The notes: generated by a model from the sequence alone, not told the origin. A stretch of DNA of 64,000 bases from Luteococcus peritonei (GCF_039526385.1 NZ_BAAAIX010000009.1:62001-126000), one strand, 5' to 3'; positions 24,426-33,124 are shown, counted from the first letter of the stretch. Numbers and translations are program-made.

Positions 24426-26069
24426 TCAGGCCTCCCCGAAGGGCGTGAGGGTCTGGCTCATCGAGCCCATGGTCTGCGTCATGCCTCCGGCCCCGGCGGC
24501 CTGCTGGGCCTGCTGCACGCTCTGCGCCTGCTTGGCCACCAGGGGGTGGTGCGGGCCCTGCGGGGCGGCGATGGGGCGGGGTGGCTCGACGTCCTCGCCG
24601 GTGCCCAGCACCCAGGTGTCCTTGGAGCCGCCGCCCTGCGAGGAGTTCACGATCATCTCGCCCTCGGGCAGCGCGACGCGGGTCAGGCCGCCGGGCAGCA
24701 CCCAGACCTCCTCGCCGTCGTTGACCGCGAAGGGGCGCAGGTCCACGTGGCGGGGGCGCATGGCACCGTCGATCATGGTGGGCACGGTGGACAGCTGCAC
24801 CATGGGCTGTGCGATCCAGCCGCGCGGGTCGGCCAGGATCTTGGCGCGCACCGCATCCACCTCGGAACGCTCCACCAGCGGGCCGATCACGATGCCCTTG
24901 CCGCCGGAGCCGTCCACCGGCTTGACCACCAGCTCCTCCAGCCGGTCCATCACCTCGGCGCGGTGCTCCGGCTCCTCCAGCCGCCAGGTGTCCACCTGCT
25001 TGAGCAGCGGCTCCTCGGCCAGGTAGTAGCGCACCAGGTCCGGCACATAGGTGTAGACCAGCTTGTCATCGGCCACGCCGTTGCCGATCCCGTTGGCGAT
25101 GGTGACATTGCCGGCGCGGGCGGCGTTCACCAGCCCGGCGATGCCCAGCATGGAGTCGCGGCGGAAGTGCACCGGGTCCAGGAAGTCGTCGTCGACGCGG
25201 CGGTAGATCACGTGTACCCGACGCAGGCCGCGGGTGGTGCGCGCCTTGATCTGGCCGTTCTGGCAGACCAGGTCGCGGCCCTCCACCAGCTCGACGCCCA
25301 TCTGACGCGCCAGCAGGGCGTGCTCGAAGTAGGCGGAGTTGTAGACGCCGGGGGTGAGCACCACGATGTTCGGGTCGCTGATGCCGCTGGGAGCGGCGGC
25401 GCGCAGGGCGGCCAGCAGCCGCGAGGCGTAGGAGTGCACCGAGCGCACCGTGTAGTGGCCGAAGACCTCCGGCAGGGCGGCGCTCATGGCGCGCCGGTTG
25501 GTGAGCACGTAGGAGACGCCCGAGGGCACCCGCACGTTGTCCTCCAGGACGCGGAAGGTGCCCTCCCGGTCGCGCACCAGGTCGATGCCGGCCACGTGCA
25601 CCCGCACCCCGTTGGCAGGGCGCAGCCCGGCCACCACGCGGTGGAAGTGGGGCGAGGAGGTGACCACGTGGCGCGGGATGACGCCGTCGTCGAAGACGTG
25701 ACCGGCGCCGTAGACGTCGGACAGGAAGGCCTCCAGGGCTCGCACCCGCTGGGCCACGCCCGCCGAGGTGGCCGCCCAGTCCGCCTCCGGGACGATGCGC
25801 GGCACGATGTCCAGCGGGAAGGGCCGCTCCTCGCCGCCGACGTCGAAGGTCACGCCCTGGTCCAGGTAGGTGCTCTTCAGGTACTCGGAGCGGCTGCGCA
25901 TCTCGTCGGCACCCAGCTGGGAGACCGCCTGCTCCAGGCCCTGGTAGGCCTGTCGCGTGCCGGAGCCGTCGAACATCTCGTCGAAGACCTCGGCACGGGT
26001 GGGATAGCCGTCGAAGTGGTTCACCCTCGACACTGTGCCAGAAGCCTGTTGCGTCCATGTTTCGGCCAC
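24426..26069 (-). CDS. Circularly permuted ATP-grasp protein (predicted amide or peptide ligase)
   Basis: About 547 residues from the GTG at 26069, preceded by AGGGGGAG. RPFPLDIVPRIV and DVYGAGHVFDDGVIP mark the DUF404/407-type N-terminal part. FRVLEDNVRVPSGVSYVL, VIYRRVDDDFLDP, IANGIGNGVADDKLVYTYVP and VVKPVDGSGGKGIVIGP (ATP loop) follow in the permuted order, and IVNSSQGGGSKDTWVL ends the core. The last 60 residues are Gln/Gly-rich and variable. It is expected to activate a carboxylate and join it to an amine; neither substrate is known. It is the key enzyme of the three-gene unit. Confidence 0.9.
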   Translation of the reverse strand: MAETWTQQASGTVSRVNHFDGYPTRAEVFDEMFDGSGTRQAYQGLEQAVSQLGADEMRSRSEYLKSTYLDQGVTFDVGGEERPFPLDIVPRIVPEADWAATSAGVAQRVRALEAFLSDVYGAGHVFDDGVIPRHVVTSSPHFHRVVAGLRPANGVRVHVAGIDLVRDREGTFRVLEDNVRVPSGVSYVLTNRRAMSAALPEVFGHYTVRSVHSYASRLLAALRAAAPSGISDPNIVVLTPGVYNSAYFEHALLARQMGVELVEGRDLVCQNGQIKARTTRGLRRVHVIYRRVDDDFLDPVHFRRDSMLGIAGLVNAARAGNVTIANGIGNGVADDKLVYTYVPDLVRYYLAEEPLLKQVDTWRLEEPEHRAEVMDRLEELVVKPVDGSGGKGIVIGPLVERSEVDAVRAKILADPRGWIAQPMVQLSTVPTMIDGAMRPRHVDLRPFAVNDGEEVWVLPGGLTRVALPEGEMIVNSSQGGGSKDTWVLGTGEDVEPPRPIAAPQGPHHPLVAKQAQSVQQAQQAAGAGGMTQTMGSMSQTLTPFGEA

Positions 26070-26077
26070 GTCTCCCC

Positions 26078-26452
26078 CTACCTGCCGCGGCGGCCCGCGA
26101 CGCCGCGCGCGAGCAGCCATCCCCCGATGATCCCTGCCAGGTCGGTGATTGCGTCCGCCGGGGAGCCCGACCTCCCGGCGACGAAGCGGTACTGCACCAG
26201 TTCGCTCACCACCGCGTGCACGGCAAATGCGCCGGCCACCAGAACAGGGCGCAATTGTGCCAGGCAGAAGAATGTCACCGGCATGAAGAACAGGGCGAAA
26301 TGCACCAGCTTGTCGGCATGGGTGAAATTCACGCCGCCGGGCGGACTGGGGGTGTAGAGCGCCCACGCCTGGAAAGCCACCGCCAGCAGGCCCAGGACCA
26401 GCCACGCCCGCCTCGACCACGTCTGGTGGCGGGCGGGCGTGGCAGTTCTCAT
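26078..26452 (-). CDS. VanZ-like membrane protein
   Basis: 124 residues with four hydrophobic segments. The pattern FTHADKLVHFALFFMPVTFF, with the D-K-x-x-H pair at a helix start, and SELVQYRFVAGRSGSPADAI, with DLAGIIGGWLLA, are typical of VanZ-like proteins. VanZ gives low-level teicoplanin resistance in enterococci, but most relatives have no known role. It ends 8 bp before the ATP-grasp start and is probably transcribed with it. Confidence 0.85.
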   Translation of the reverse strand: MRTATPARHQTWSRRAWLVLGLLAVAFQAWALYTPSPPGGVNFTHADKLVHFALFFMPVTFFCLAQLRPVLVAGAFAVHAVVSELVQYRFVAGRSGSPADAITDLAGIIGGWLLARGVAGRRGR

Positions 26453-26498
26453 GGGGGAACTGTGTCACATCGGGCCGGACGGGCCCGGGGGCTGGTGC

Positions 26499-26996
26499 TC
26501 AGGCCCCCTGTCCGGGCTCGCGGGTGCGGACCACCTCGACGCGGTGCTGGAGGGCGTCGCGCAGCAGGCGCATGGCACGCAGCGAGGTCTCGGCATCGTC
26601 CTGGCTGAGCTCCGACAGGACCTGCTTGATCACCTCGTGGTTGTTCTTGCGGGCGGTGTATGCCAGCTCGTAGCCCTTGGCGGTGGGCTTGAGCAGCACC
26701 TTCCTGCGGTCCTGCGGATCGCTGTCGCGCTCCACCAGGGCCGCCGAGGCCAGGCGCTCCACCAGGTAGGTCACGGCACCGCTGGACAGGTCCAGTCGGG
26801 TGGCCAGGTCACCGGCGGTCAGCGCATTGCCCTCGTCCTTGGCGCGCTGGATCATGCCCAGCGCCTTGAAGTCGGTCGGATGGAGACCGCAGGCGTGGGC
26901 GCAGGCCTGGCGCAGCTGCTCACCGACGTCGGTGAGCTCGCGCAGGGTCTGGCCGACGTCGATGACCATCGGGTTCGTATTCGGGGAATCAGGCAC
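26499..26996 (-). CDS. MarR-family transcriptional regulator
   Basis: 165 residues. The winged helix-turn-helix is LTAGDLATRLDLSSGAVTYL, with recognition helix SSGAVTYLVERLASAALV and wing RDSDPQDRRKVLLKPT, a classic MarR DR-x-D-RRK pattern. N- and C-terminal helices make the dimer. Targets may include itself and the VanZ/ATP-grasp operon 46 bp downstream. CAAG-type repeats just upstream could be its operator. Confidence 0.9.
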   Translation of the reverse strand: MPDSPNTNPMVIDVGQTLRELTDVGEQLRQACAHACGLHPTDFKALGMIQRAKDEGNALTAGDLATRLDLSSGAVTYLVERLASAALVERDSDPQDRRKVLLKPTAKGYELAYTARKNNHEVIKQVLSELSQDDAETSLRAMRLLRDALQHRVEVVRTREPGQGA

Positions 26997-27039
26997 CAGT
27001 CAAGGCTAACTGGGGCAAATCACATCCCCTGCCATCCGC

Positions 27040-27060
27040 ACAAGAAACTTGTTCACTTGA
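27040..27060 (-). promoter_or_regulatory. Candidate MarR operator
   Basis: ACAAGAAACTTGT (27040-27052) is an inverted repeat, and TTCACTTGA follows so that CTTG half-sites recur 8 bp apart. It lies about 45 bp before the MarR start in an AT-richer patch. Suggested by position and symmetry only. Confidence 0.45.
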
Positions 27061-27137
27061 CGCAAATTTCTTCTGGATCCGTAAGATTTGCACCCCCAAG
27101 GGGGTAGTGACGAAATGAAGCCAAAGTTGGTGAATTG

Positions 27138-28007
27138 TCACGTCAGTGAAATGGTGGCGCTCATGGTGTGGGAGGCCCCCGGGGAGAGCTGGGTGGCGTC
27201 TCCCAGCGCGTTGACCGTCTCGACGCAGCACATGCCGGTCCACTCCTCGTCGCCGAAGTCGGCCATCGCCTCCGACTTGTCCACCCACGGGTTCCAGACC
27301 ACGGTGTTGGCGCTGCAGGCCTTCTCCACCACGATGGTGCGGCCCAGCTGCTCGTCCACGATCCGGGTGGTGGCCTCGGAGAAGTAGACCCGGTCGGTCT
27401 CGGCGGTGAAGGTCACGTCGCCGGACTGGGTGCGACGGTCGCCGGCCACCTTGTCCAGGTAGTCCGCGCCGTCCAGCCCCTCGATCCGCACCTGGCGGGC
27501 GTCGCCCACCGCGAAGTAGGTGTGCAGCGCCTCCTCCACCTCCAGCGGCTGCTCGCCCGCCCGCACCGTGAGCGCCAGCTGCATGGCCGTGCCCATGGTG
27601 ACCGCATAGCTGGCCTCGAAGTCCGCCGGGAAGCCACCCAGGTCTGCGACGTCGTCCCCGGTGAGGGTGAAGACCAGCCGCACCAGGCCGTTGGGGCTGA
27701 GCTCGGCGCTGGTCAGGTTCCACGGCGAGAGCCGCGCGAAGCCGTGGGCGGGGGTCCGGTCGCCGTCGCGGCCGGGTCCGAACCAGGGGAAGCACAACGG
27801 GATCCCGCCGCGGATCGCCGTGCCGTCGGTGAAGTGCGACGAGCCGCTCATCCACAGCACCGGCTCGGAGCCCTTGGGGGTCCACTCGGCCACGTGCGCC
27901 CCGTTGCGGTAGACCAGTCCGGTGCACAGCTCGGTGTCGATGCGCACCGCCTCCAGGCCGTTCTCCGTGACGATGCTGACGCCCTGCGGCAGGTTCTTCT
28001 CGCTCAT
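27138..28007 (-). CDS. D-hexose-6-phosphate mutarotase (aldose 1-epimerase family)
   Basis: 289 residues of the YeaD-like galactose mutarotase fold. RGGIPLCFPWFGPG and TPAHGFARLSPW carry the conserved Arg, His and phosphate-binding residues; FAVGDARQVRIEGLDGADYLD and VVEKACSANTVVWNPW follow, the latter holding the active-site region, and CCVETVNA ends the core. Such enzymes speed anomer exchange of glucose 6-phosphate. The gene stands alone, with repeat-rich DNA upstream. Confidence 0.9.
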   Translation of the reverse strand: MSEKNLPQGVSIVTENGLEAVRIDTELCTGLVYRNGAHVAEWTPKGSEPVLWMSGSSHFTDGTAIRGGIPLCFPWFGPGRDGDRTPAHGFARLSPWNLTSAELSPNGLVRLVFTLTGDDVADLGGFPADFEASYAVTMGTAMQLALTVRAGEQPLEVEEALHTYFAVGDARQVRIEGLDGADYLDKVAGDRRTQSGDVTFTAETDRVYFSEATTRIVDEQLGRTIVVEKACSANTVVWNPWVDKSEAMADFGDEEWTGMCCVETVNALGDATQLSPGASHTMSATISLT

Positions 28008-28550
28008 GGGGAGAACCTAGACCCGCCCGCCGCCCCCGCGAAAGGTCCGCCGCCCGAAGACGCCGCTCCGCGGCCGAAGTCTGCACCTTCGGCCGCCCAT
28101 GGACCGGGCCAGCTTCCGCCGCAGCATCCGGTCGCGCTGTCCGCCCGGTTCGGGCGAGGAATCCACCCGGTGCGCGGATCACGGCCCGGAGGTCTCCGTC
28201 GCCCCCGTTGCTGCAGGGGCGATGTGGCGGTACCGGCCGCGATGAGGGTGGCTCGGCCGTGATGAGAGTGGTGCGGACGCGATCCGCCGGAGGATGGGAC
28301 AGCGGCGGCGTCGGGCTATCGGGGCGGCGGCTGGACCGTGCTGATCGCCCCTGTTGCCGCAGGGGTGATGCTGACATTGGCGGGTGTGTGGCACTGCGCG
28401 TCGTGTTGAGGGTGGCTCGGCCGCGATCCGCCGGAGGATGGGACAGCGGCGGCGCCGGGCTGTCGGGGCGTCGACGGCGCCGATTGCGGCGCAAGTGGCC
28501 GGCTTGCTTGTGGTGTTCGACGGGTACGGGCGTCGGCCCCCTCTCTCACT
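28008..28550. other. Gene-free, repeat-rich region
   Basis: I find no convincing gene. GGCCGAAG and CTTCGGCC (near 28071-28093) form a hairpin upstream of the mutarotase. A block starting GATCCGCCGGAGGATGGGAC occurs at 28281 and again at 28425, 144 bp apart, with about 45 bp nearly identical. GTTGCTGCAGGGGCGATG (28206) and CTGTTGCCGCAGGGGTGATG (28347) are copies of the element core seen at 11610. Confidence 0.6.
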
Positions 28551-28756
28551 CCTCGACCCCTTCACGATCGCCTCGACCCCTTCACGATCGCCTCGACCCC
28601 TTCACGATCGCCTCGACCCCTTCACGATCGCCTCGACCCCTTCACGACCGGGTCGGAGCGTATGGGGCGGGGTCGGAGCGCGTGGGGCGGGGCCAGGGCG
28701 CATAGAGCGGGGTCGGAGTGCGTGGGGCGGGGTCGGAGCGCGTGGGGCGGGGTCAG
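28551..28756. repeat. Mirrored 20-bp tandem arrays around a hinge
   Basis: Left array: TTCACGATCGCCTCGACCCC repeated four times without change (28561-28640). Hinge: TTCACGACCGGGTCGGAGCG (28641-28660). Right array: about five units of the type TATGGGGCGGGGTCGGAGCG, also 20 bp apart. Every left unit carries CGACCCC and every right unit GGGGTCG in mirrored phase, so the whole can fold into one long hairpin with a pairing block each 20 nt. Confidence 0.85.
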
Positions 28757-28852
28757 AGCGCCTGGACCGAGGTGAACCATCGCGACGGGCTGCCTGCGTC
28801 GCGCGAACCGTCGCGACGGGCCGCCTACGTCGCGTGAACTGCCGCGAGGGCC

Positions 28853-30088
28853 TCAGCCGGGCGAGCCGGCCGGTGCCTCCTCGCGGTCCAGCGCCAGGTG
28901 GATGCTGCGCACCGAGTAGCCGCGGATCAGCTCGTCCCAGCCCAGCACCGGGGTGGTGGTCAGCCGCACCGGCAGGGCCAGCAGACGGGTGAGCAGCACG
29001 TCGGCCTCCTGGATGGCCAGGGCGTTGCCGGGGCACTTGTGGGGCCCGTCGCCGAAGCTCATCACCTCCTCACCCACCCGGGGCGGCAGCTCGCGGCCCG
29101 GGCACAGGTCGTAGGCGGCCTCGCCCACCACCTCGGGATCGGTGTTGGCATTGCGGATGAACAGGTCCAGCAGCGCGCCGGCGGGGATGTGGTGCGTGGT
29201 GCCGTCCAGTTCCACCTCCACCGGCTCGGTGGTGCGCCGGTAGAGGTGCCCGACGATCGGCTCCAGACGCAGGATCTCGTGCAGGATCGTGTAGCGCTCG
29301 GCCTTGTCGGCGGCCAGGTAGCGACGACGCAGCGGCTCGTCGCCGAGCAGGTGCCAGGTGGCCATCGAGATGTACTCGCGGGTGGTGACCATCCCCGCGG
29401 CACCGTAGGTGATGCACTCGATGAGGATCTCGGGGTCCTTGTAGCCGGCATCCACCAGGTGGCTGATCACGTCGGCCGGCCGCTCGGTGCCCGGCGCCGG
29501 GTTGCGACGGGCGCGGATGGCGGGGCGGACGTCCTTGAGGAAGAAGGCGGCCATGGTGGCATGGCTGCGGGTGGCCATCGCGATGGTGTCGAAACGGCTG
29601 GCGGTGCCCTTCGCGTCGGCCGGCACCACCGGGATGTCGAAGAAGCGCTCCAACCGACGGGCCATCGCGGCGGTGTCGGAACTGGTCAGCCCCACCACCT
29701 CGCCGGCCACCACCACGGAGTAGTGCAGCGACAGCTGCGAGAGGTCCACCTCGCCACGCTGCACCAGGCCCGCCACCAGCTCGTCGGCGCTGCGCTCCAT
29801 CACCCCGTGGTAGCGCGAGTCCACCGTCTTCGGCGCGAAGTAGCGCGCGATCGCGGAGCGCTGGCTGCGGTGGCCCTCCCCGTCGGCGAACAGGATCGGC
29901 TTGCGCAGGCCGCGCATGGTGACCGACTCGGCATTGAAACCGGCCTGGGTGGTGGCGCGGCTGCGCAGCACCTGGCGCACCGCCTCCATGCTGCGCACCT
30001 GCCAGGTGCCGTCCACCAGCTCGATGCCGTGGGCGCGGCTCTCGCCCGGGTAGTTGGTCTTGCGACGGTCGACCGGACAGCTGCTCAT
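28853..30088 (-). CDS. Cytochrome P450
   Basis: 411 residues, soluble bacterial type. The heme loop is FGDGPHKCPG with Cys352 as the axial ligand; EILR at 271-274 is the ExxR motif. The I-helix reads GAAGMVTTREY, so the usual acid before the conserved Thr is Val234; the acid-alcohol pair for oxygen activation is therefore incomplete. No ferredoxin or reductase gene is adjacent. The substrate is unknown. The start at 30088 follows a GGAACC-like site and precedes SSCPVDRRKTNYPG. Confidence 0.9.
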   Translation of the reverse strand: MSSCPVDRRKTNYPGESRAHGIELVDGTWQVRSMEAVRQVLRSRATTQAGFNAESVTMRGLRKPILFADGEGHRSQRSAIARYFAPKTVDSRYHGVMERSADELVAGLVQRGEVDLSQLSLHYSVVVAGEVVGLTSSDTAAMARRLERFFDIPVVPADAKGTASRFDTIAMATRSHATMAAFFLKDVRPAIRARRNPAPGTERPADVISHLVDAGYKDPEILIECITYGAAGMVTTREYISMATWHLLGDEPLRRRYLAADKAERYTILHEILRLEPIVGHLYRRTTEPVEVELDGTTHHIPAGALLDLFIRNANTDPEVVGEAAYDLCPGRELPPRVGEEVMSFGDGPHKCPGNALAIQEADVLLTRLLALPVRLTTTPVLGWDELIRGYSVRSIHLALDREEAPAGSPG

Positions 30089-30163
30089 GGTGGTTCCCTC
30101 CAGGGCTCGTGCCCCCATCATCCCCTGCCGCACGAGCATCCGCGCTGCTGCCAGACTGTTTTC

Positions 30164-31015
30164 ATGTCCTCCGCCCTGCTGCCGGCCCATGGCACCCTCG
30201 ACGCCGAGGCCGCGCTGGCGCTGCTGGTGGCGCACACCGTCGCGCCGGCCGAGGAGACGCTCGACGGGGTGCACCGACGGTTGCTGCGCCTCGACGGCGA
30301 GCTGGTGCCGGTGGCCGTCGAGCCGAGGCCGGAGGGAGTGCTGCTGGAGGTGGCGCCGCGTCACGCGGAGCAGGCCGCTGCGGTGGTGCGTCGCTGGTTC
30401 GAGCTCGACGTGGACCAGGCCGCCCGCAACGCCCGCTTCGCCGCCGACCCGACGCTGGGCCCGCTGGTGGCGGCCCGCCCCGGGCTGCGGGTCACCGGCC
30501 ACCCCGACCCCTTCGAGGCGCTGCTGTGCACCGTCGTGGGCCAGCAGATCTCGCTGGCCGCGGCCCGCACCGTGACCGGCCGCCTGGTGCGCGCCCACGG
30601 TGCTCCTGGCCCCGGGGGTCTGGTCGCCTTCCCGCGGCCGCAGGACCTGGCCGGCCTGGAGGTCGACGCGCTGCGCGCCTCCTGCGGCTTCATGGCCTCG
30701 CGGGCGCGGACCATCCTGGCGGTGAGCCGAGCCGTCGCCGAGGGCCTGGACCTGTCGGTGGGGCAGTCGCCCGAGCAGCTGGCCGACACGCGACGTGACC
30801 TGCTGGCGCTACCGGGAATCGGGCCGTGGACCGTCGACTTCCTGTGCCTGCGAGCCCTGGGCGACCCGGACGCCTTCCCCGCCGGGGACCTGGTGCTCAA
30901 GAAGGCACTGGACGTGACCACCGACGCGGCCTGCCGGCGGCTCGGCGAGGCCTGGCGCCCGGAGCGCTCCTTCGCCGCCCTGCACCTGTGGACCCGGGCG
31001 GCCTACCTGGCCTGA
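30164..31015 (+). CDS. AlkA-like DNA-3-methyladenine glycosylase (HhH-GPD)
   Basis: About 283 residues. FEALLCTVVGQQISLAAART opens the HhH-GPD domain, LLALPGIGPWTVDFLCLRAL is the helix-hairpin-helix with its GIGPW turn, and the Asp at the end of DAFPAGD is the expected catalytic residue. The N-terminal third resembles the AlkA beta domain. It removes alkylated bases in base-excision repair. The start (ATG 30164) has a weak ribosome site and leaves 75 bp to the divergent P450 gene. No ada or ogt gene is nearby. Confidence 0.88.
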   Translation: MSSALLPAHGTLDAEAALALLVAHTVAPAEETLDGVHRRLLRLDGELVPVAVEPRPEGVLLEVAPRHAEQAAAVVRRWFELDVDQAARNARFAADPTLGPLVAARPGLRVTGHPDPFEALLCTVVGQQISLAAARTVTGRLVRAHGAPGPGGLVAFPRPQDLAGLEVDALRASCGFMASRARTILAVSRAVAEGLDLSVGQSPEQLADTRRDLLALPGIGPWTVDFLCLRALGDPDAFPAGDLVLKKALDVTTDAACRRLGEAWRPERSFAALHLWTRAAYLA

Positions 31016-31103
31016 GCAGCGCCAGGCGCGGTGCCACCGGCACCCGGTCCCGACGGGCCTGCGCGCCCGGCTGCGGCAGCCGACACCCCGCAGGGGCTGG
31101 GGA

Positions 31104-31595
31104 TCAGAAGACGGCGGTGAGCACGCTGGTGGACAGCACCGCGGTGGCCGCCATGGCGCAGCCCAGCTCGACGGCCATGCCCAGCCCGATCGTCTTCACC
31201 GCGGCGACGCTGGTCTCCAGCGCCAGGCGGGCGTCCTTGAGGCGCACCAGCTCGGCCAGGAAGAGGCCGAGCACGAAGCCGATCGGCAGACCCAGCGCCG
31301 GCAGCACGAAGGCGCCCACGAGGCCGCAGACCAGGCCCACGACCACCGGCCACTGCGGGATCTCGCGGCGGCCCAGGTCACGCCGGGTGAGCAGCAGCGA
31401 GGCGGTCATCCCGATGGCCAGCAGCACCGCGGCCACGCCGAAGGCCACCCAGCCCCACGACGAGGTGCCCCAGATGGCCCAGACCAGGGCGGCGAGGGCC
31501 ACCGTCAGGCTTCCCGGGAGCATCGGGACCACGATGCCGCACAGCCCCACCAGGGCCAGCAGGGCCACGACCACGGCAATCACTCCAACGCTCAT
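31104..31595 (-). CDS. DUF456-family membrane protein
   Basis: 163 residues with about five hydrophobic helices. The pattern VGLCGIVVPMLPGSLTVALAA near the N-terminus and LVCGLVGAFVLPALGLPIGF with LGLFLAELVRLKD are typical of DUF456. The role is unknown. I start at the ATG at 31595, where the first membrane helix begins; longer frames read through the palindromic element upstream. Confidence 0.8.
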   Translation of the reverse strand: MSVGVIAVVVALLALVGLCGIVVPMLPGSLTVALAALVWAIWGTSSWGWVAFGVAAVLLAIGMTASLLLTRRDLGRREIPQWPVVVGLVCGLVGAFVLPALGLPIGFVLGLFLAELVRLKDARLALETSVAAVKTIGLGMAVELGCAMAATAVLSTSVLTAVF

Positions 31596-31612
31596 GGCCC
31601 CAAGGCTACGGC

Positions 31613-31690
31613 CCCCGGAAACCGACCGCTCGATGACGCCCGGGCCCGCATCGGTGCCCGACGGGGTGGTCGAGCGGTCGATTTCCGGGG
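31613..31690. repeat. Palindromic element, intergenic copy
   Basis: Arms 31613-31633 and 31670-31690 match at 20 of 21 positions. This copy lies between the divergent DUF456 and PIG-L genes. Its right arm is the exact reverse complement of the left arm of the copy inside the chelatase gene. Confidence 0.85.
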
Positions 31691-31794
31691 CCGGACGGCG
31701 GATCTGGCACCGCGAGCCGGGAGGGGTGAGGCCCGTGGGAGGACCCGCCCGCCGTTGAATTGTTGAGCCGTCAACGGCGTGGAAGCATGGAGCC

Positions 31795-32595
31795 ATGGCC
31801 ACCATCGTCTTCCTGCACGCCCATCCCGACGACGAGGCGTCGTCGACCTCGGGCTCCATGACCCGCGCCTCCCAGCAGGGCGATCGGGTGGTGGTGGTCT
31901 ATGCCACCAATGGCTGTCACGGCGAGGTTCCCGAGGACCTGGCCGAGGGGGAGACGCTGGTGGAGCGCCGCCGCGCCGAGGCCGAGGCCTCCGCCCGCGT
32001 GACGGGCACCGCGCGCGTCGAGTGGCTGGGCTATGACGACTCCGGCATGACCGGCTGGGAGTCCAACACCGTCCCCGGCGCCTTCTGCTCGGCCGACCTG
32101 GACGAGGCCGCCGGGCGCTTGGCCCGGATCCTCGACGAGGAGCAGGCCGACGTGCTGGTGGGCTACGACTGGCACGGCAACTACGGCCACCCGGACCACG
32201 TCAAGGTGCACCCGGTGGCCTATCGCGCCGCCCAGCTCGCCGAGCGTCGTCCCCGCGTGCTGGAGGTCACCACCAATCGCGACCTGTTCGCCCGCACCAT
32301 GGGCGCCGCCCGCGAGGCCGGGATGGAGATGGACTTCGACCCCAGCGGCCCCGCCGACGACGGCAACCCGATGGGAACCCCGGAGCAGGAGATCCACTGG
32401 GCCGTCGACGTGACCGGCCAGCTGGTGGCCAAGCGTGAGGCGCTGCTCTGCCACGCCTCGCAGACCACCGACATCGGCATGCTGACCAGCATCCCCGCCG
32501 AGGCCTTCGAGGTGGGCTTCGGCCGCGAGTTCTACCGCGAGCACGGCCGCCCCAACGGCCTGCAGGAGGGCTGGCCCTTCACCCCGCTCGACTGA
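31795..32595 (+). CDS. PIG-L family N-acetylglucosamine deacetylase-like protein
   Basis: 266 residues, LmbE/PIG-L fold. HAHPDDEASSTSGSM gives zinc ligands and the catalytic Asp, and YGHPDHVKVH gives the third ligand. It is similar in size to MshB and Mca, the mycothiol-pathway amidases, but the mid-region MTGWESNTVPGAFCSADL does not let me choose between them. It is a paralogue of the gene at 36825-37562. Likely deacylates a GlcNAc-inositol or mycothiol conjugate, which is inference. Confidence 0.85.
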   Translation: MATIVFLHAHPDDEASSTSGSMTRASQQGDRVVVVYATNGCHGEVPEDLAEGETLVERRRAEAEASARVTGTARVEWLGYDDSGMTGWESNTVPGAFCSADLDEAAGRLARILDEEQADVLVGYDWHGNYGHPDHVKVHPVAYRAAQLAERRPRVLEVTTNRDLFARTMGAAREAGMEMDFDPSGPADDGNPMGTPEQEIHWAVDVTGQLVAKREALLCHASQTTDIGMLTSIPAEAFEVGFGREFYREHGRPNGLQEGWPFTPLD

Positions 32596-32686
32596 GCCCA
32601 CGACGCGGCGGGCGGCCCGGGGCATGACGGGTCGGTCACGCCGAACCCCTTCCCAAGGGCAGCCCGGTTCAGCACAATCGTTTTCC

Positions 32687-33124
32687 ATGAGCCAGATCGC
32701 CGTGGGTGAGCGCCACACCATGACCTACCGGGTGCCCGAGAACCGGTGCGTGCCCGATGTCTTCCCCGAGTCGCCGGAATTCCAGACCGTGCCGCGGGTC
32801 TTCGCCACCGCCTACATGGTGGGCGCCATGGAGTGGGCCTGCATGGAGGCGCTGCGCCCCCACCTGGAGCCCGGCCAGGGCAGCGTCGGGGTGCACGTCG
32901 ACATCTCGCACACCGCGGCCACCCTGCCCGGCATGGAGGTGCGCTACGAGTGCACCGTCACCGAGGTGGACGGCCGTACCGTCTGGTGGGAGGTCAAGGC
33001 CTTCGACGACCTGGGTCCGATCGGTGAGGGGCGCCATGCCCGCGCCGTGCTCGACCAGGCCCGCTTCGAGGCGGGCGTGAACCGTCGCGCCGAGCAGGCC
33101 GAGGTGCCGGGACTGGCCGGCTGA
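32687..33124 (+). CDS. Thioesterase-like hot-dog protein (FlK-type)
   Basis: 145 residues. GERHTMTYRVPENRCVPDVFP at the start, FATAYMVGAMEWACMEALRP with the helix Glu, and VGVHVDISHTAATLPGMEV with the His-Thr pair match the fluoroacetyl-CoA thioesterase-like group; FEAGVNRR closes the domain. Most such proteins act on unknown acyl-CoAs. The ATG at 32687 is chosen because family likeness starts there. Confidence 0.85.
   Translation: MSQIAVGERHTMTYRVPENRCVPDVFPESPEFQTVPRVFATAYMVGAMEWACMEALRPHLEPGQGSVGVHVDISHTAATLPGMEVRYECTVTEVDGRTVWWEVKAFDDLGPIGEGRHARAVLDQARFEAGVNRRAEQAEVPGLAG

Noticed and set aside
28551..28756. CRISPR array in the 20-bp repeats
   Set aside because: Units are directly adjacent, too short, and switch to a mirrored unit at a hinge; no spacers.
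28208..28992. Overlapping plus-strand frames in the repeat-rich region
   Set aside because: They are made of Arg/Ser/Pro-rich repeats read from the 20-bp units, with no ribosome sites or domains.
31104..31859. Longer 251-codon version of the DUF456 gene
   Set aside because: The extra N-terminus is read from the palindromic element and has no hydrophobic or conserved pattern.
31795..32595. Firm assignment as mycothiol conjugate amidase (Mca) or MshB
   Set aside because: Two PIG-L paralogues are present and the visible motifs do not separate the two functions.
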